Shown: in pieces, positions 50,445 to 58,275 of the stretch | Layout of the letters: every line of letters starts with the position of its first letter | How positions within the stretch are numbered: the first letter of the stretch is position 1 | NCBI RefSeq assembly: GCF_002224125.1 | Contig: NZ_NCSM01000070.1 | Span: 1 to 64,000, forward strand | DNA: 64,000 nucleotides | Direction: 5' to 3' | DNA from: Streptomyces sp. NBS 14/10 | GTDB taxonomy: Bacteria > Actinomycetota > Actinomycetes > Streptomycetales > Streptomycetaceae | The notes under the pieces: model-generated | Database searches by the model: none | What the model saw: only the letters and a program-made list of their open reading frames with translations | Told to the model about the DNA's origin: nothing | Made by a program: the position numbers and the translations under genes

Positions 50445-50517
50445 CCGGGCCCGGGGGCTCTGCCCCGCGCGGCGGAGCCCGCAGACCGCCCCGGGCCGGG
50501 GAGGGGCCGGAGGCCCC
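50445..50517. other. Two hairpins in the 382-bp gap before the transporter gene
   Basis: GCCCGGGG/CCCCGGGC (50449-50456, 50489-50496) encloses GCTCTGCC/GGCGGAGC (50457-50464, 50471-50478, one G-U). Next to it GGGGCC-GGA-GGCCCC (50503-50517) is perfect. The gap 50182-50563 is otherwise extremely G+C-rich without a supported gene. Termination of the TPR transcript or leader structure of the transporter mRNA are both possible. Confidence 0.5.
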
Positions 50518-50563
50518 GCCCGCACCCGCACCGCCCCATCCGCACCGCAGGAGGTACCCGTCC

Positions 50564-52240
50564 ATGAACCGGCTGATCCGGCGCGCCCGCCGCATCGGCG
50601 CCGCCGCGTCCGTGCTCTTCGGGGCGGCCGCCATCGTGGTGTTGCCCGCCGGGGCCGCCGAGGCGCATCCGCTCGGGAACTTCACCGTCAACCGCTACGA
50701 CGGGCTGGTCGTCGCGCCGAGCGAGCTACGGGTCGACCATGTGGAAGACCTCGCCGAGATCCCGGCCGCGCAGGCGAAGCCGCGGATCGACAAGGACGGC
50801 GACGACAAGCTCTCCCGCCCCGAACTGGCCGCCTGGGCCGACCGGCGCTGTGCGAGCGCGGCGCGGGACGCGCGGCTGACGGTGCGGGGGCGGTCGGTGT
50901 CCGTACGGAGCGAGGGCGCGCAGGCGCGCTCGCGGGCCGGGCAGGCCGGTCTGCCGACGCTGCGCGTCGAGTGCCGGCTGACCGCCGCGCTGCCGCGCGA
51001 CGGGCGCGCCTCGCTCGCGTACCGTCCGGCGGACATCGGCACGGGGCCCGGCTGGCGCGAGATGACCGCGCAGGGAGACCGTATGACGCTCGCGGCCTCC
51101 GACGTGCCCACGTCCTCCGCCTCCCGGCGGCTGACCCGCTATCCGCAGGACCAGCTGTCCTCCCCGCCCGACGAGCGGACCGCCGCGCTGCGCACCGCGC
51201 CGGGCGGGCCCGCGCTCGCCAAGTCGGCGGACGAACAGTCCGAGCCGCCCGGCAGCTCCGTGCTGCCGCGTGGCGTGGACCGCTGGACGCAGGCGCTCAC
51301 CAACCTGGTGGCGCGGCACGACATCACGCCCTTCTTCGCCGTGACCGCGTTCGCCACCGCCATGCTGCTCGGCGCGATGCACGCGCTCGCGCCCGGCCAC
51401 GGCAAGACGCTGATGGCGGCGGCAGCGGCGGCGGGCGGGCGCAGTGCGATGCGCGATGTGCTGGCGCTTGGCGCGTCGGTGACGATCACCCACACCCTCG
51501 GGGTGTTCGCGCTGGGCCTGTTGGTCACGGCGGGCTCGGCGGCCGCGCCGTCGGTGATCGCGTGGCTGGGCATCGCGAGCGGGGTGCTCGTGGCGCTGGC
51601 GGGGGCGGGGCTGCTGCGCAAGGCGCTGCGGCGGCGCGCTCCCGCACACCATCACCATCACGACGAGCACGGGCACGAGCACGGTCACGAACACAGCCAC
51701 GGGGACGAACACGCCCGCGCGAGCGACCACAGCCACGAGCACAAGCACGAACACGCACATGAGCACGCACACGAGCATGCGTCTGAGCACAGCCACACGC
51801 ACGAACACGAAAAGGAACAAGAGCACGAGCACGCTCACGTCCACTCCCACGGCGGCTTCACCCACTCCCACCCCCTCCCCTCCGGCCGCCTCACCCTGCG
51901 CGGCACCCTCCTTCTCGGCTTCGCCGGCGGGCTGGTGCCCAGCCCGTCCGCCGTGGTCGTCCTCGTGGGGGCGGCCGCGCTCGGGCAGGCGTGGTTCGGG
52001 TTTCTGCTGGTGCTGGCGTACGGGGCGGGGCTCGCGCTCACGCTCACGCTGGCCGGGATCGCGGTGGTACGCCTGGGGCGGCGGGCCACGGAGCGGCTGG
52101 CGGCCCGGGCGAGCGACGGTGGCCGCGGTCAGCGGGTGCTGCGTCTACTGCATCGCGCCTCGCCCGTGGGCACGGCGGCGGTGGTGCTGGCGCTGGGCTG
52201 CGGGCTGGTGCTCAGGGGGGCGGCGACCACGCTGGGCTGA
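50564..52240 (+). CDS. His-rich nickel/cobalt-transporter-like membrane protein with extracytoplasmic N-terminal domain
   Basis: A 558-residue protein. A signal (ASVLFGAAAIVVLPAGAAEA) leads into an outer domain starting HPLGNFTVNRYDGLVV, with an EF-hand-like DKDGDDKLSRPEL. From about residue 260 it is polytopic: AVTAFATAMLLGAMHALAPG followed by HGKTLMAAAA, the HALxPGHGKT motif of RcnA/HoxN-type exporters, then SVTITHTLGVFALGLLV. A cytoplasmic or outer loop (residues about 362-435) is made largely of His with Glu/Asp/Ser (HGHEHGHEHSHGDEH). Two more helices follow. It probably transports or exports a divalent metal such as Ni or Co. Last gene of the DUF4331-TPR-transporter run; ribosome site AGGAGG. 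Confidence 0.88.
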   Translation: MNRLIRRARRIGAAASVLFGAAAIVVLPAGAAEAHPLGNFTVNRYDGLVVAPSELRVDHVEDLAEIPAAQAKPRIDKDGDDKLSRPELAAWADRRCASAARDARLTVRGRSVSVRSEGAQARSRAGQAGLPTLRVECRLTAALPRDGRASLAYRPADIGTGPGWREMTAQGDRMTLAASDVPTSSASRRLTRYPQDQLSSPPDERTAALRTAPGGPALAKSADEQSEPPGSSVLPRGVDRWTQALTNLVARHDITPFFAVTAFATAMLLGAMHALAPGHGKTLMAAAAAAGGRSAMRDVLALGASVTITHTLGVFALGLLVTAGSAAAPSVIAWLGIASGVLVALAGAGLLRKALRRRAPAHHHHHDEHGHEHGHEHSHGDEHARASDHSHEHKHEHAHEHAHEHASEHSHTHEHEKEQEHEHAHVHSHGGFTHSHPLPSGRLTLRGTLLLGFAGGLVPSPSAVVVLVGAAALGQAWFGFLLVLAYGAGLALTLTLAGIAVVRLGRRATERLAARASDGGRGQRVLRLLHRASPVGTAAVVLALGCGLVLRGAATTLG

Positions 52241-52283
52241 CGCCGTATCGACACATACACAAGCCGCCGAGGCGGTATACGAG

Positions 52284-52312
52284 GAGGCCCCGGACAGTCC
52301 GTCCGGGGCCTC
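52284..52312. terminator. Bidirectional terminator, perfect 12-bp stem
   Basis: GAGGCCCCGGAC and GTCCGGGGCCTC flank AGTCC. It lies between the convergent transporter (ends 52240) and lipase (ends 52356) genes and can serve both. Confidence 0.85.
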
Positions 52313-52355
52313 CCGCTCGTACATGGTGGCGAAGCAAAAAGCTTGAAAGAGTCGA

Positions 52356-53168
52356 TCAGATCCCGTCAGCCGTGTTCAGGACGGGCAGGTAGCCGCCGGA
52401 CTGGCCCGCGGCGGTCGGGTGGTAGGACTCGTCGATGGGCCAGGTGACGCTGTGCAGCCACTCGCTGCCGGAGCAGATCTCGTGCCCGGTGAACGGGGTG
52501 GCCACGTCACCGAAGACAAAGCCGTGGGCGGAGGCGCGGCCCTTGGTGACGGAGTTCAGGTAGTCCGAGGCGTTGTTGATCGCGGTGCGCTCGGCCTCGG
52601 TGAGCCCCGCGATGCAGTCGCCGTTGAGCTTGTAGAAGCGCGGGTAGCCGAGGACGACGACACGGGCGGACGGCGCCTTGGCCCGGATCGCGTCGTAGAC
52701 CTGGTCCAGCTTGCCGGGCAGGGTGTTCTGGGCGTAGCTGCGGGCGTTGGCGACCGCGCTGAGGCAGTTGTCCTCGCCGGGCAGCACACAGGTGGTCATG
52801 ACGTCGGCGAAGCCGGCGTCATTGCCGCCGATGCTGATGCTGACCAGGCCGGTGCTGGAGTTCAGCGGGCCGAGCTGGTTGTTGAGGACGTCGCCGGTCT
52901 TGGCGCCGGAGCAGGCCGTGAAGTTGAAGCTCGACGGGGCGTGCGCGGCGGCCCAGAGCTTGGGGTATGCCTTGGTGCTGCGCTTGCAGCTGCCACTCGC
53001 GGAGTCGTAGCTGCCGGAGCCGACGCCGGATGAGTAGGAGTCACCGAGCGCCACATAGGCGGGCCCGGCGGCGCTCTCCGCGGCCTGAGCCGCGCCGGCC
53101 CCGGCGAGGGCGAGCACGACACCGACGACGAATGCGCTTGCGGTGGCCGTGAGTCTGGACAGTTTCAT
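52356..53168 (-). CDS. Secreted SGNH/GDSL-family lipase or esterase
   Basis: A 270-residue enzyme with a signal peptide (ATASAFVVGVVLALAGAGAA, cleavage near AQAAES). SGNH blocks are all present: block I ALGDSYSSGVG with nucleophile Ser, ACSGAKTGDV, block III GGNDAGFADV with Asn, and the C-terminal DESYHPTAAGQ with Asp and His. Six cysteines can form three disulfides, as in Streptomyces rimosus/coelicolor lipases of this family. It hydrolyses acyl esters outside the cell. Monocistronic, with a TGACAT/ATGTCA palindrome 118 bp upstream of the ATG. Confidence 0.94.
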   Translation of the reverse strand: MKLSRLTATASAFVVGVVLALAGAGAAQAAESAAGPAYVALGDSYSSGVGSGSYDSASGSCKRSTKAYPKLWAAAHAPSSFNFTACSGAKTGDVLNNQLGPLNSSTGLVSISIGGNDAGFADVMTTCVLPGEDNCLSAVANARSYAQNTLPGKLDQVYDAIRAKAPSARVVVLGYPRFYKLNGDCIAGLTEAERTAINNASDYLNSVTKGRASAHGFVFGDVATPFTGHEICSGSEWLHSVTWPIDESYHPTAAGQSGGYLPVLNTADGI

Positions 53169-53285
53169 TCAGTCTCCCTTAGCAGGATTGCTGCCGATGC
53201 TGTTGCGGCACGACCGCCCCGAAAGGGGCAATCATGTTCGAAACCGTCTGTCACGCCGCCGCGTTGTCGCCTCGGCACCTCGGCG

Positions 53286-53301
53286 TGACATGGCTATGTC
53301 A
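53286..53301. promoter_or_regulatory. Palindrome TGACATGGCTATGTCA upstream of the lipase gene
   Basis: Perfect 6-bp arms around four bases, in the gap 53169-53548. The surrounding DNA to about 53350 is A+T-richer (GTTAGGAAAATATTCC), fitting a promoter region for the leftward lipase. The rest of the gap shows nothing. Confidence 0.5.
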
Positions 53302-53548
53302 TCCCGCCGAAACCAAGGGTCTATGCGTGTAGTTAGGAAAATATTCCGGTCGGGCCGATGAACTTCCCGCGCGGCAGCCCCCCCGCGCTGGTCACGCGCC
53401 ACCGCGCACGCCGTCGCGCAAGCGGAGCGGAACGGTCAACTCACGCCTCTGACCCGCCCGTTCGCACATCTGCCGCATCTTGACGGGCTTCCTCCGCCTG
53501 CGCGACATTGAAGCCCGGCATCCGGCGCTTCAGGGGGCAAAGTCGCCA

Positions 53549-54031
53549 ATGCAGACCAACAGTGACAAGAGCCCAACAGGTGTGCGATTCCCGTCGGCGC
53601 TCGCGGGGGTCGCCGTCGGTATCGGAGGGGTCGGTGCCGCGCTCACGCTCGCGGGCATCGACTCACCGCTGCGCGCACCCTTCACTCTCCTCTTCCTGAT
53701 CACGGCGCCCGCATCGGCCCTGGGGGGCGCGCTGCGCGGGCTGGACGGGGCCGCCCGCGCGGTGCTCGCGGGCGTCGGTGCGCTCGCACTGGATCTGCTG
53801 GTCGCGCAGGCGATGCTCGCTTCGCATATGTGGTCGGTGCGCGGGGGCGTGGTCGCGGTCGGCGCGGTGAGCCTGGTGCTCTTTCTGTCCGCGGGGCTCC
53901 TGTCGGTACGGCAGGCCCGCGCGCGGCGCCGTCGCCACGCAAGGAGCAGCCCCCGTACGACGAGCAGTCCACGTACGACGAGCAGTCTCCGCGCGACGAG
54001 CAGTCTCCGCGCGACGAGCAGTCAGGGATGA
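53549..54031 (+). CDS. Small integral membrane protein heading the exopolysaccharide operon
   Basis: A 160-residue protein with four hydrophobic stretches (ALAGVAVGIGGVGAALTLAG, FTLLFLITAPASALGGAL, AVLAGVGALALDLLVAQAML, VVAVGAVSLVLFLSAGLLSV). The C-terminal tail (SSPRTTSSPRTTSSLRATSS) is encoded by four 18-bp tandem repeats. ATG 53549 (MQTNSDKSP) is preferred over the earlier 53480 start. Its stop lies three bases before the GTG of the acyltransferase gene, so it belongs to that operon. The family is not recognised. Confidence 0.7.
   Translation: MQTNSDKSPTGVRFPSALAGVAVGIGGVGAALTLAGIDSPLRAPFTLLFLITAPASALGGALRGLDGAARAVLAGVGALALDLLVAQAMLASHMWSVRGGVVAVGAVSLVLFLSAGLLSVRQARARRRRHARSSPRTTSSPRTTSSLRATSSLRATSSQG
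53954..54025. repeat. Four 18-bp tandem repeats at the end of the membrane-protein gene
   Basis: Units start at 53954, 53972, 53990 and 54008 (consensus CGYRCGACGAGCAGTCTC). They are in frame (6 codons each), so copy change alters tail length without frameshift. Confidence 0.8.
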
Positions 54032-54034
54032 AAC

Positions 54035-55129
54035 GTGGACATCGGCGTGTATCGCCCTGGCGATCTGACGGCCGCCGACCGGGCGGCCTGGACGGCCATG
54101 CAGGCGCAGGCGCACCTCCTGGGCGCGCCCGAGCTCGCCAACCCCTTTCTCGCCCCGGAGTTCACACTGGCCATCGGCCGCTGCAGACGTGGGGTACGGA
54201 TCGCGGTGGTGCGCGAAGAAGGCGAGCCGGTGGCCTTCTTCCCGTTCCAGCGGACCCGGCTCGGCGTGGGGCGGGCGATCGGCCTGGGCCTTTCGGATTC
54301 GCAGGGCCTGATGCACCGGCCCGGGTTCCAGTGGGACGCGCGCGAGCTGCTGCAGGCCTGTGGGCTCGCGGTCTGGGAGTTCGATCACCTGGTGGAGGGG
54401 CAGAAGCCCTTCGAGGTGGGGGCCCGGGGCTCCTTTCCCTCCCCGGTGATCGATGTCGAGCAGGGCTTCGAGGCGTACCTGGCCCAGCTCCGCACCCGCT
54501 CACCCAAGTTCATCCGCACCACGCTCGCCAAGGAGCGCAAGCTGGCCCGGGACGTCGGAGAAGTGCGATACGTCCACGACGAGCGCGATCCGGCCGTACT
54601 GCGGACACTGATCGCCTGGAAGTCCGCGCAGTACCGCAGGACGGGGCGGAGCGACCGCTTCGCCCATGCCTGGATCAGCCACCTGGTGGAGCAGCTTTCC
54701 CATACGCGCGGCGCCTCGTGCGCCGGGTTGCTCTCGGTGCTCTACTGCGGCGGGCGGCCGGTGGCCGCGCATTTCGGACTGTGTTCGGAGCGCGTACTGG
54801 CCTGCTGGTTCCCGGCGTACGACACGGCGTTCGCGAAATACTCGCCCGGACTGGTGCTGCATCTGCGGATGGCCGAGGGGGCGGCCGCCCAGGGAGTGGC
54901 TTATCTCGATCTCGGGCGCGGTGAGAAGGAATACAAGAACTCCCTGAAAACACGCGATCTCAGCGTGTCGGAGGGGTGGGTGACGCGCCGCCATCCGGTG
55001 GCGCTCGGGCACCGGGCGCGGCGTGCGCCGATTCGGGCACTGCGTAATGCGGTGCTTTCCCGTCCGGAGCTTTTCGAACCGGCGGACCGGCTGCTCAAGC
55101 GATTGGGCAGTATCCGGGCCAAGAATTGA
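54035..55129 (+). CDS. CelD/BcsL-type GNAT acyltransferase
   Basis: A 364-residue protein of the Acetyltransf_6 family linked to cellulose and other exopolysaccharide synthesis. Typical stretches: NPFLAPEFTLAIGRCRRGVR, GEPVAFFPFQRTRLGVGRAI, RTRSPKFIRTTLAKERKLAR, LSVLYCGGRPVAAHFGLCSE and YLDLGRGEKEYKNSLKTRDL. It should transfer an acyl (or amino-acyl) group to a glycan or precursor in the cytoplasm. GTG 54035 follows AGGGA. Second gene of the exopolysaccharide run; the next glycosyltransferase begins about 400 bp later. Confidence 0.88.
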   Translation: MDIGVYRPGDLTAADRAAWTAMQAQAHLLGAPELANPFLAPEFTLAIGRCRRGVRIAVVREEGEPVAFFPFQRTRLGVGRAIGLGLSDSQGLMHRPGFQWDARELLQACGLAVWEFDHLVEGQKPFEVGARGSFPSPVIDVEQGFEAYLAQLRTRSPKFIRTTLAKERKLARDVGEVRYVHDERDPAVLRTLIAWKSAQYRRTGRSDRFAHAWISHLVEQLSHTRGASCAGLLSVLYCGGRPVAAHFGLCSERVLACWFPAYDTAFAKYSPGLVLHLRMAEGAAAQGVAYLDLGRGEKEYKNSLKTRDLSVSEGWVTRRHPVALGHRARRAPIRALRNAVLSRPELFEPADRLLKRLGSIRAKN

Positions 55130-55525
55130 CGAACGCATTTACCAAAGGGGGTGTTCGGGTGATTACCCTTGCCATAGATCAATCAGGGTAAATACCGTCA
55201 TAGCCACAGTCACACCCGCGTCGGAACCATCACCATGGCGGCTCCAGGGGAGGGCTCGAACGTCGCGACGGTTTCCGGGGCGGGACCGCGGCAGGGGGGT
55301 GCCGCGCCCGGCTGTCCTGTGCGTTTGTGCTGCTCAGGCATGCCGTGACGCGGGCCGCGAGGCAAGTAACACCAGCCAGCTCGCTCGTTCTTGTTCGGCT
55401 GTCGATGTCGTCATATCGGCGTGCCGTCATGCCGTCATGGGCGGGTGAGAACCCCCCTTTCGAACCGGATAACCCAACGGACCGCCCGGGGGCGGACGGT
55501 CCACCGGACGAGAGGGAAAACATCC
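55130..55525. promoter_or_regulatory. Intergenic region with TTACCCT/AGGGTAA inverted repeat
   Basis: TTACCCT (55163-55169) and AGGGTAA (55185-55191) flank 15 bases in an A+T-richer stretch. With no G+C-rich stem it looks more like an operator or promoter site than a terminator. A long leader follows before the glycosyltransferase ATG at 55526, and no gene is supported in it. Confidence 0.45.
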
Positions 55526-56383
55526 ATGAGCTCCTCCGTGCACCCGGAAGCACCGAAAGGCGAATCCGCGTCGGAAGGCGAATCCACAGCGGAACGCGGA
55601 CCAATCTCATCGATCTCCGGATCGCATCGGTATCGCCCGGTGTCCTCTCATCTCGCGATCGCGCCGCCGGTGAGCGTCGTGATTCCGGCCATGAACGAAG
55701 CCGAGAACCTTCCGTACGTCTTCAAGACACTGCCCGACTGGATCCATGAAGTCGTACTCGTGGACGGGAATTCCACGGACGACACGGTCCGGGTGGCCCG
55801 CGAGCTGTGGCCGGGGGTGAAGGTCGTACCGCAGCGCGGCAAGGGCAAGGGCGACGCGCTCATCACCGGATTCGCCGCCTGCACCGGCGACATCGTGGTG
55901 ATGGTCGACGCGGACGGCTCCGCCGACGGCGGCGAGATCGTCAGCTATGTGTCCGCGCTGGTCTCCGGCGCCGACTTCGCGAAGGGGTCGCGATTCGCCA
56001 ACGGCGGCGGCACGGACGATATGACGCCCATCCGCAAGCTCGGCAACCGCGCGCTGACCGCGCTGGTCAACCGCAAGTTCGGCGCCCGCTACACCGATCT
56101 GTGCTACGGCTACAACGCCTTCTGGCGCCACTGCCTGGACGAGATCGCGCTGGACTGCGCCGGGTTCGAGGTCGAGACCCTGATGAACATCCGCGTGGTC
56201 AAGGCGGGCCTGCGGGTCCAGGAGATCCCCAGCCATGAGTACGAGCGCATCCACGGCGTCAGCAATCTACGGGCCGTGCGCGACGGGCTGCGCGTGCTGA
56301 GGGTGATCCTGCGCGAGCGGGGCGCGAAGCGGCGCCGCCACCCCGCGCCGGCGCCGGCGGCGATCCGGGGAGAGCTGTCGTGA
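55526..56383 (+). CDS. Family 2 glycosyltransferase (dolichyl-phosphate-mannose-synthase-like)
   Basis: A 285-residue GT-A enzyme: VSVVIPAMNEAENLPYVFKT, HEVVLVDGNSTDDTVRVARE, GKGKGDALITGFAACTGDIV, and the DxD metal site in VMVDADGSADGGE. RKFGARYTDLCYGYNAFWRH and FEVETLMNIRVVKAGLRVQE are typical of the DPM1/ArnC-like branch. No membrane helices. It probably transfers a sugar from a nucleotide donor to a lipid carrier, the first step of chain assembly. AGAGGGA precedes ATG 55526. It overlaps the next glycosyltransferase gene by four bases (GTGA). Confidence 0.92.
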   Translation: MSSSVHPEAPKGESASEGESTAERGPISSISGSHRYRPVSSHLAIAPPVSVVIPAMNEAENLPYVFKTLPDWIHEVVLVDGNSTDDTVRVARELWPGVKVVPQRGKGKGDALITGFAACTGDIVVMVDADGSADGGEIVSYVSALVSGADFAKGSRFANGGGTDDMTPIRKLGNRALTALVNRKFGARYTDLCYGYNAFWRHCLDEIALDCAGFEVETLMNIRVVKAGLRVQEIPSHEYERIHGVSNLRAVRDGLRVLRVILRERGAKRRRHPAPAPAAIRGELS

Positions 56384-57477
56384 CCGCGCTCCCCTCCGTA
56401 CCGTCACGGCTCCGGATGTCCGTGGTGATCTGCGTCTACACCGAGGAGCGCTGGGACGACATCCGCGCGGCGGTCGACTCGGTGCGCGGCCAGTCGCTGC
56501 CCGCCCACGAGACGCTGCTCGTGGTCGACCACAACCCCGTGCTGCTGCGCCGCCTCGCCGCGTATTACGGCGACGGAGGGCCGGGGGCGGAGGACCGGGA
56601 GGACGTACGGGAGAAGGTACGCGTGCGGGTCCGGGTACGGGTACGGGTGCTCGCCAACGCGGGCCCCCGCGGCCTGTCCGCGGGCCGCAACACCGGTATC
56701 GCGGCCTCCACCGGCGAGGTGATCGCCTTCCTCGACGACGACGCCGTCGCCGAACGCGACTGGCTGCACCACTTCGCCGCGGCCTACGCCGACCCGGCGG
56801 TGCTCGCGGTCGGCGGGCGCACCGTCCCGGTGTGGGCCTCCCGCCGCCGCCCGCCCTGGTTCCCCGAGGAGTTCGACTGGGTCGTCGGCTGTACGTACCG
56901 GGGGCTGCCGCCCGGCCGGGTCCAGGTGCGCAACGTCCTCGGCGGCAACGCGTCCTTCCGCCGCGAGGCCTTCGAGCTCACGGGCGGCTTCGCGACCGGC
57001 ATCGGACGGGACGGCGACAAGCGGCCGCTGGGCTGTGAGGAGACCGAACTGTGCATCCGGCTCACCCGCGCCCGGCCGGACGCGGTGCTGCTCATCGACG
57101 ACCGCGCCGTGATCCACCACAGGGTCCCGCCCGTCCGCGAACGCTTCGCCTACTTCCGCTCCCGCGCCTACGCCGAGGGCCTTTCCAAGGCCCTCGTCGC
57201 CCGCAGCGTCGGAGCCCAGGCGGGCCTGTCCACCGAACGCCGCTACACCACCCGCGTACTCCCCGCAGGCATCGCCCGCGGCCTGCGCGACGCACTCCTG
57301 GGCCGACCGGGCGGCGCGGGCCGCGCGGCCGCGATCGTGGCCGGCGTCGCGGCCGCGGCAAGCGGCTACGTGGTGGGCGCCGCCCGCGCCCGGAGGTCAA
57401 CCGGCGCGGGCTTCGCGGTGCCCCCGCTCCCCGGGGCGGAAGCGGGGGCGGAAGCGGGGGCGGGGAGCCGCGTATGA
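56380..57477 (+). CDS. Family 2 glycosyltransferase (rhamnosyltransferase-like)
   Basis: A 365-residue GT-A enzyme: SVVICVYTEERWDDIRAAVD, ETLLVVDHNP, AGPRGLSAGRNTGIAASTGE, the metal site AFLDDDAVAERDW and GGNASFRREAFELTGGF with GCEETELCIR. A run of alternating Val-Arg (VRVRVRVRV) before LANAGPRG is encoded by CGGGTACGGGTA-type repeats and may vary. The C-terminus has one hydrophobic stretch (AAAIVAGVAAAASGYVVGAA) and a Gly/Ala-rich tail, suggesting membrane attachment. Overlaps its neighbours on both sides (GTGA, ATGA). Confidence 0.9.
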   Translation: MTALPSVPSRLRMSVVICVYTEERWDDIRAAVDSVRGQSLPAHETLLVVDHNPVLLRRLAAYYGDGGPGAEDREDVREKVRVRVRVRVRVLANAGPRGLSAGRNTGIAASTGEVIAFLDDDAVAERDWLHHFAAAYADPAVLAVGGRTVPVWASRRRPPWFPEEFDWVVGCTYRGLPPGRVQVRNVLGGNASFRREAFELTGGFATGIGRDGDKRPLGCEETELCIRLTRARPDAVLLIDDRAVIHHRVPPVRERFAYFRSRAYAEGLSKALVARSVGAQAGLSTERRYTTRVLPAGIARGLRDALLGRPGGAGRAAAIVAGVAAAASGYVVGAARARRSTGAGFAVPPLPGAEAGAEAGAGSRV

Positions 57478-58271
57478 AGGGGCGGGTGCCGATACTGATG
57501 TACCACGCCGTGGCACACGCTCCCGCGCGCGCGGCGCGGGGGCTGTCCGTCTCGCCGGGTGCGTTTCACGAGCAGATGGATCTGCTCGGCGCGGGCGGGT
57601 TCACGCCGGTCACCTGCGGGCAGTTGGCCGCCGCCTGGCGGGGCGGGGAGGCGCTGCCGGACAAGCCCGTGGTGATCACGTTCGACGACGGTTACGAGGG
57701 CGTGCACCGGTATGCCCTCCACGCGCTGGCCACGCACGGCTTCGCGGCCACGCTGTTCGCCGCGACCGGCTGGCTGCGCGGCCCGTACGACACGGGCGGC
57801 GCGCCCGATCTCATGCTCGACTGGGATCAGCTGCGCGCCCTCGCGGCCGCCGGGATCGAGATCGGCGGGCACAGCCACACCCACCCGCAGCTCGATCAGC
57901 TCGACGACGAGCGGTTGTGGTTCGAGATGCTGCGCTGCCGGGAGATCCTCACGGACGAGCTCGGCCGCCCGCCGACGTCCTTCGCCTACCCCTACGGCTA
58001 CTCCAGCCCCCGCGTGCGCCGCACGGTGCGCGCCGCCGGGTTCGAGGTGGGGCTCGCGGTGGGCAACGGCCTCGCGGCGCGCCGTCAGGGGCCGTACGCC
58101 CTGCGGCGGGTGACGGTGGGCCGTACCACCCGTATCGAGGAGTTCGAGCAGCTGGTCAACGGCCGGTCGCTCGGCCGGTATTTCGCCCGGGACCGGGCGC
58201 TCACCAAGGGGTACGCCCTGGTCCGCAGATCACGTCAGGTATCACGTCAGGTGTGGGGGAAGGTGCGCTGA
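57474..58271 (+). CDS. Polysaccharide deacetylase (NodB/CE4 family)
   Basis: A 265-residue protein with the CE4 motifs: first VVITFDDGYEGVHRYALHA (catalytic Asp and metal Asp), second IGGHSHTHPQLDQLDD (metal His pair), third SFAYPYGYSSPRVRR. No clear signal peptide, only a short VPILMYHAVAHAP start, so it may act in the cytoplasm or be exported otherwise. It would remove acetyl groups from N-acetylhexosamine residues, so the polymer or its precursor probably contains amino sugars. The ATG overlaps the preceding stop (ATGA). Confidence 0.92.
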   Translation: MKGRVPILMYHAVAHAPARAARGLSVSPGAFHEQMDLLGAGGFTPVTCGQLAAAWRGGEALPDKPVVITFDDGYEGVHRYALHALATHGFAATLFAATGWLRGPYDTGGAPDLMLDWDQLRALAAAGIEIGGHSHTHPQLDQLDDERLWFEMLRCREILTDELGRPPTSFAYPYGYSSPRVRRTVRAAGFEVGLAVGNGLAARRQGPYALRRVTVGRTTRIEEFEQLVNGRSLGRYFARDRALTKGYALVRRSRQVSRQVWGKVR

Positions 58272-58275
58272 GCCC

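Noticed and set aside
51648..51860. The CACGAGCACGAACAC-rich stretch as a DNA tandem repeat element
   Set aside because: Better explained as codons for the His-rich loop of the metal transporter; the period is irregular and in frame.
56617..56655. A CRISPR-like or repeat-array reading of the CGGGTACGGGTA run
   Set aside because: It is a short simple-sequence repeat within the coding frame of a glycosyltransferase (Val-Arg codons), without spacers.
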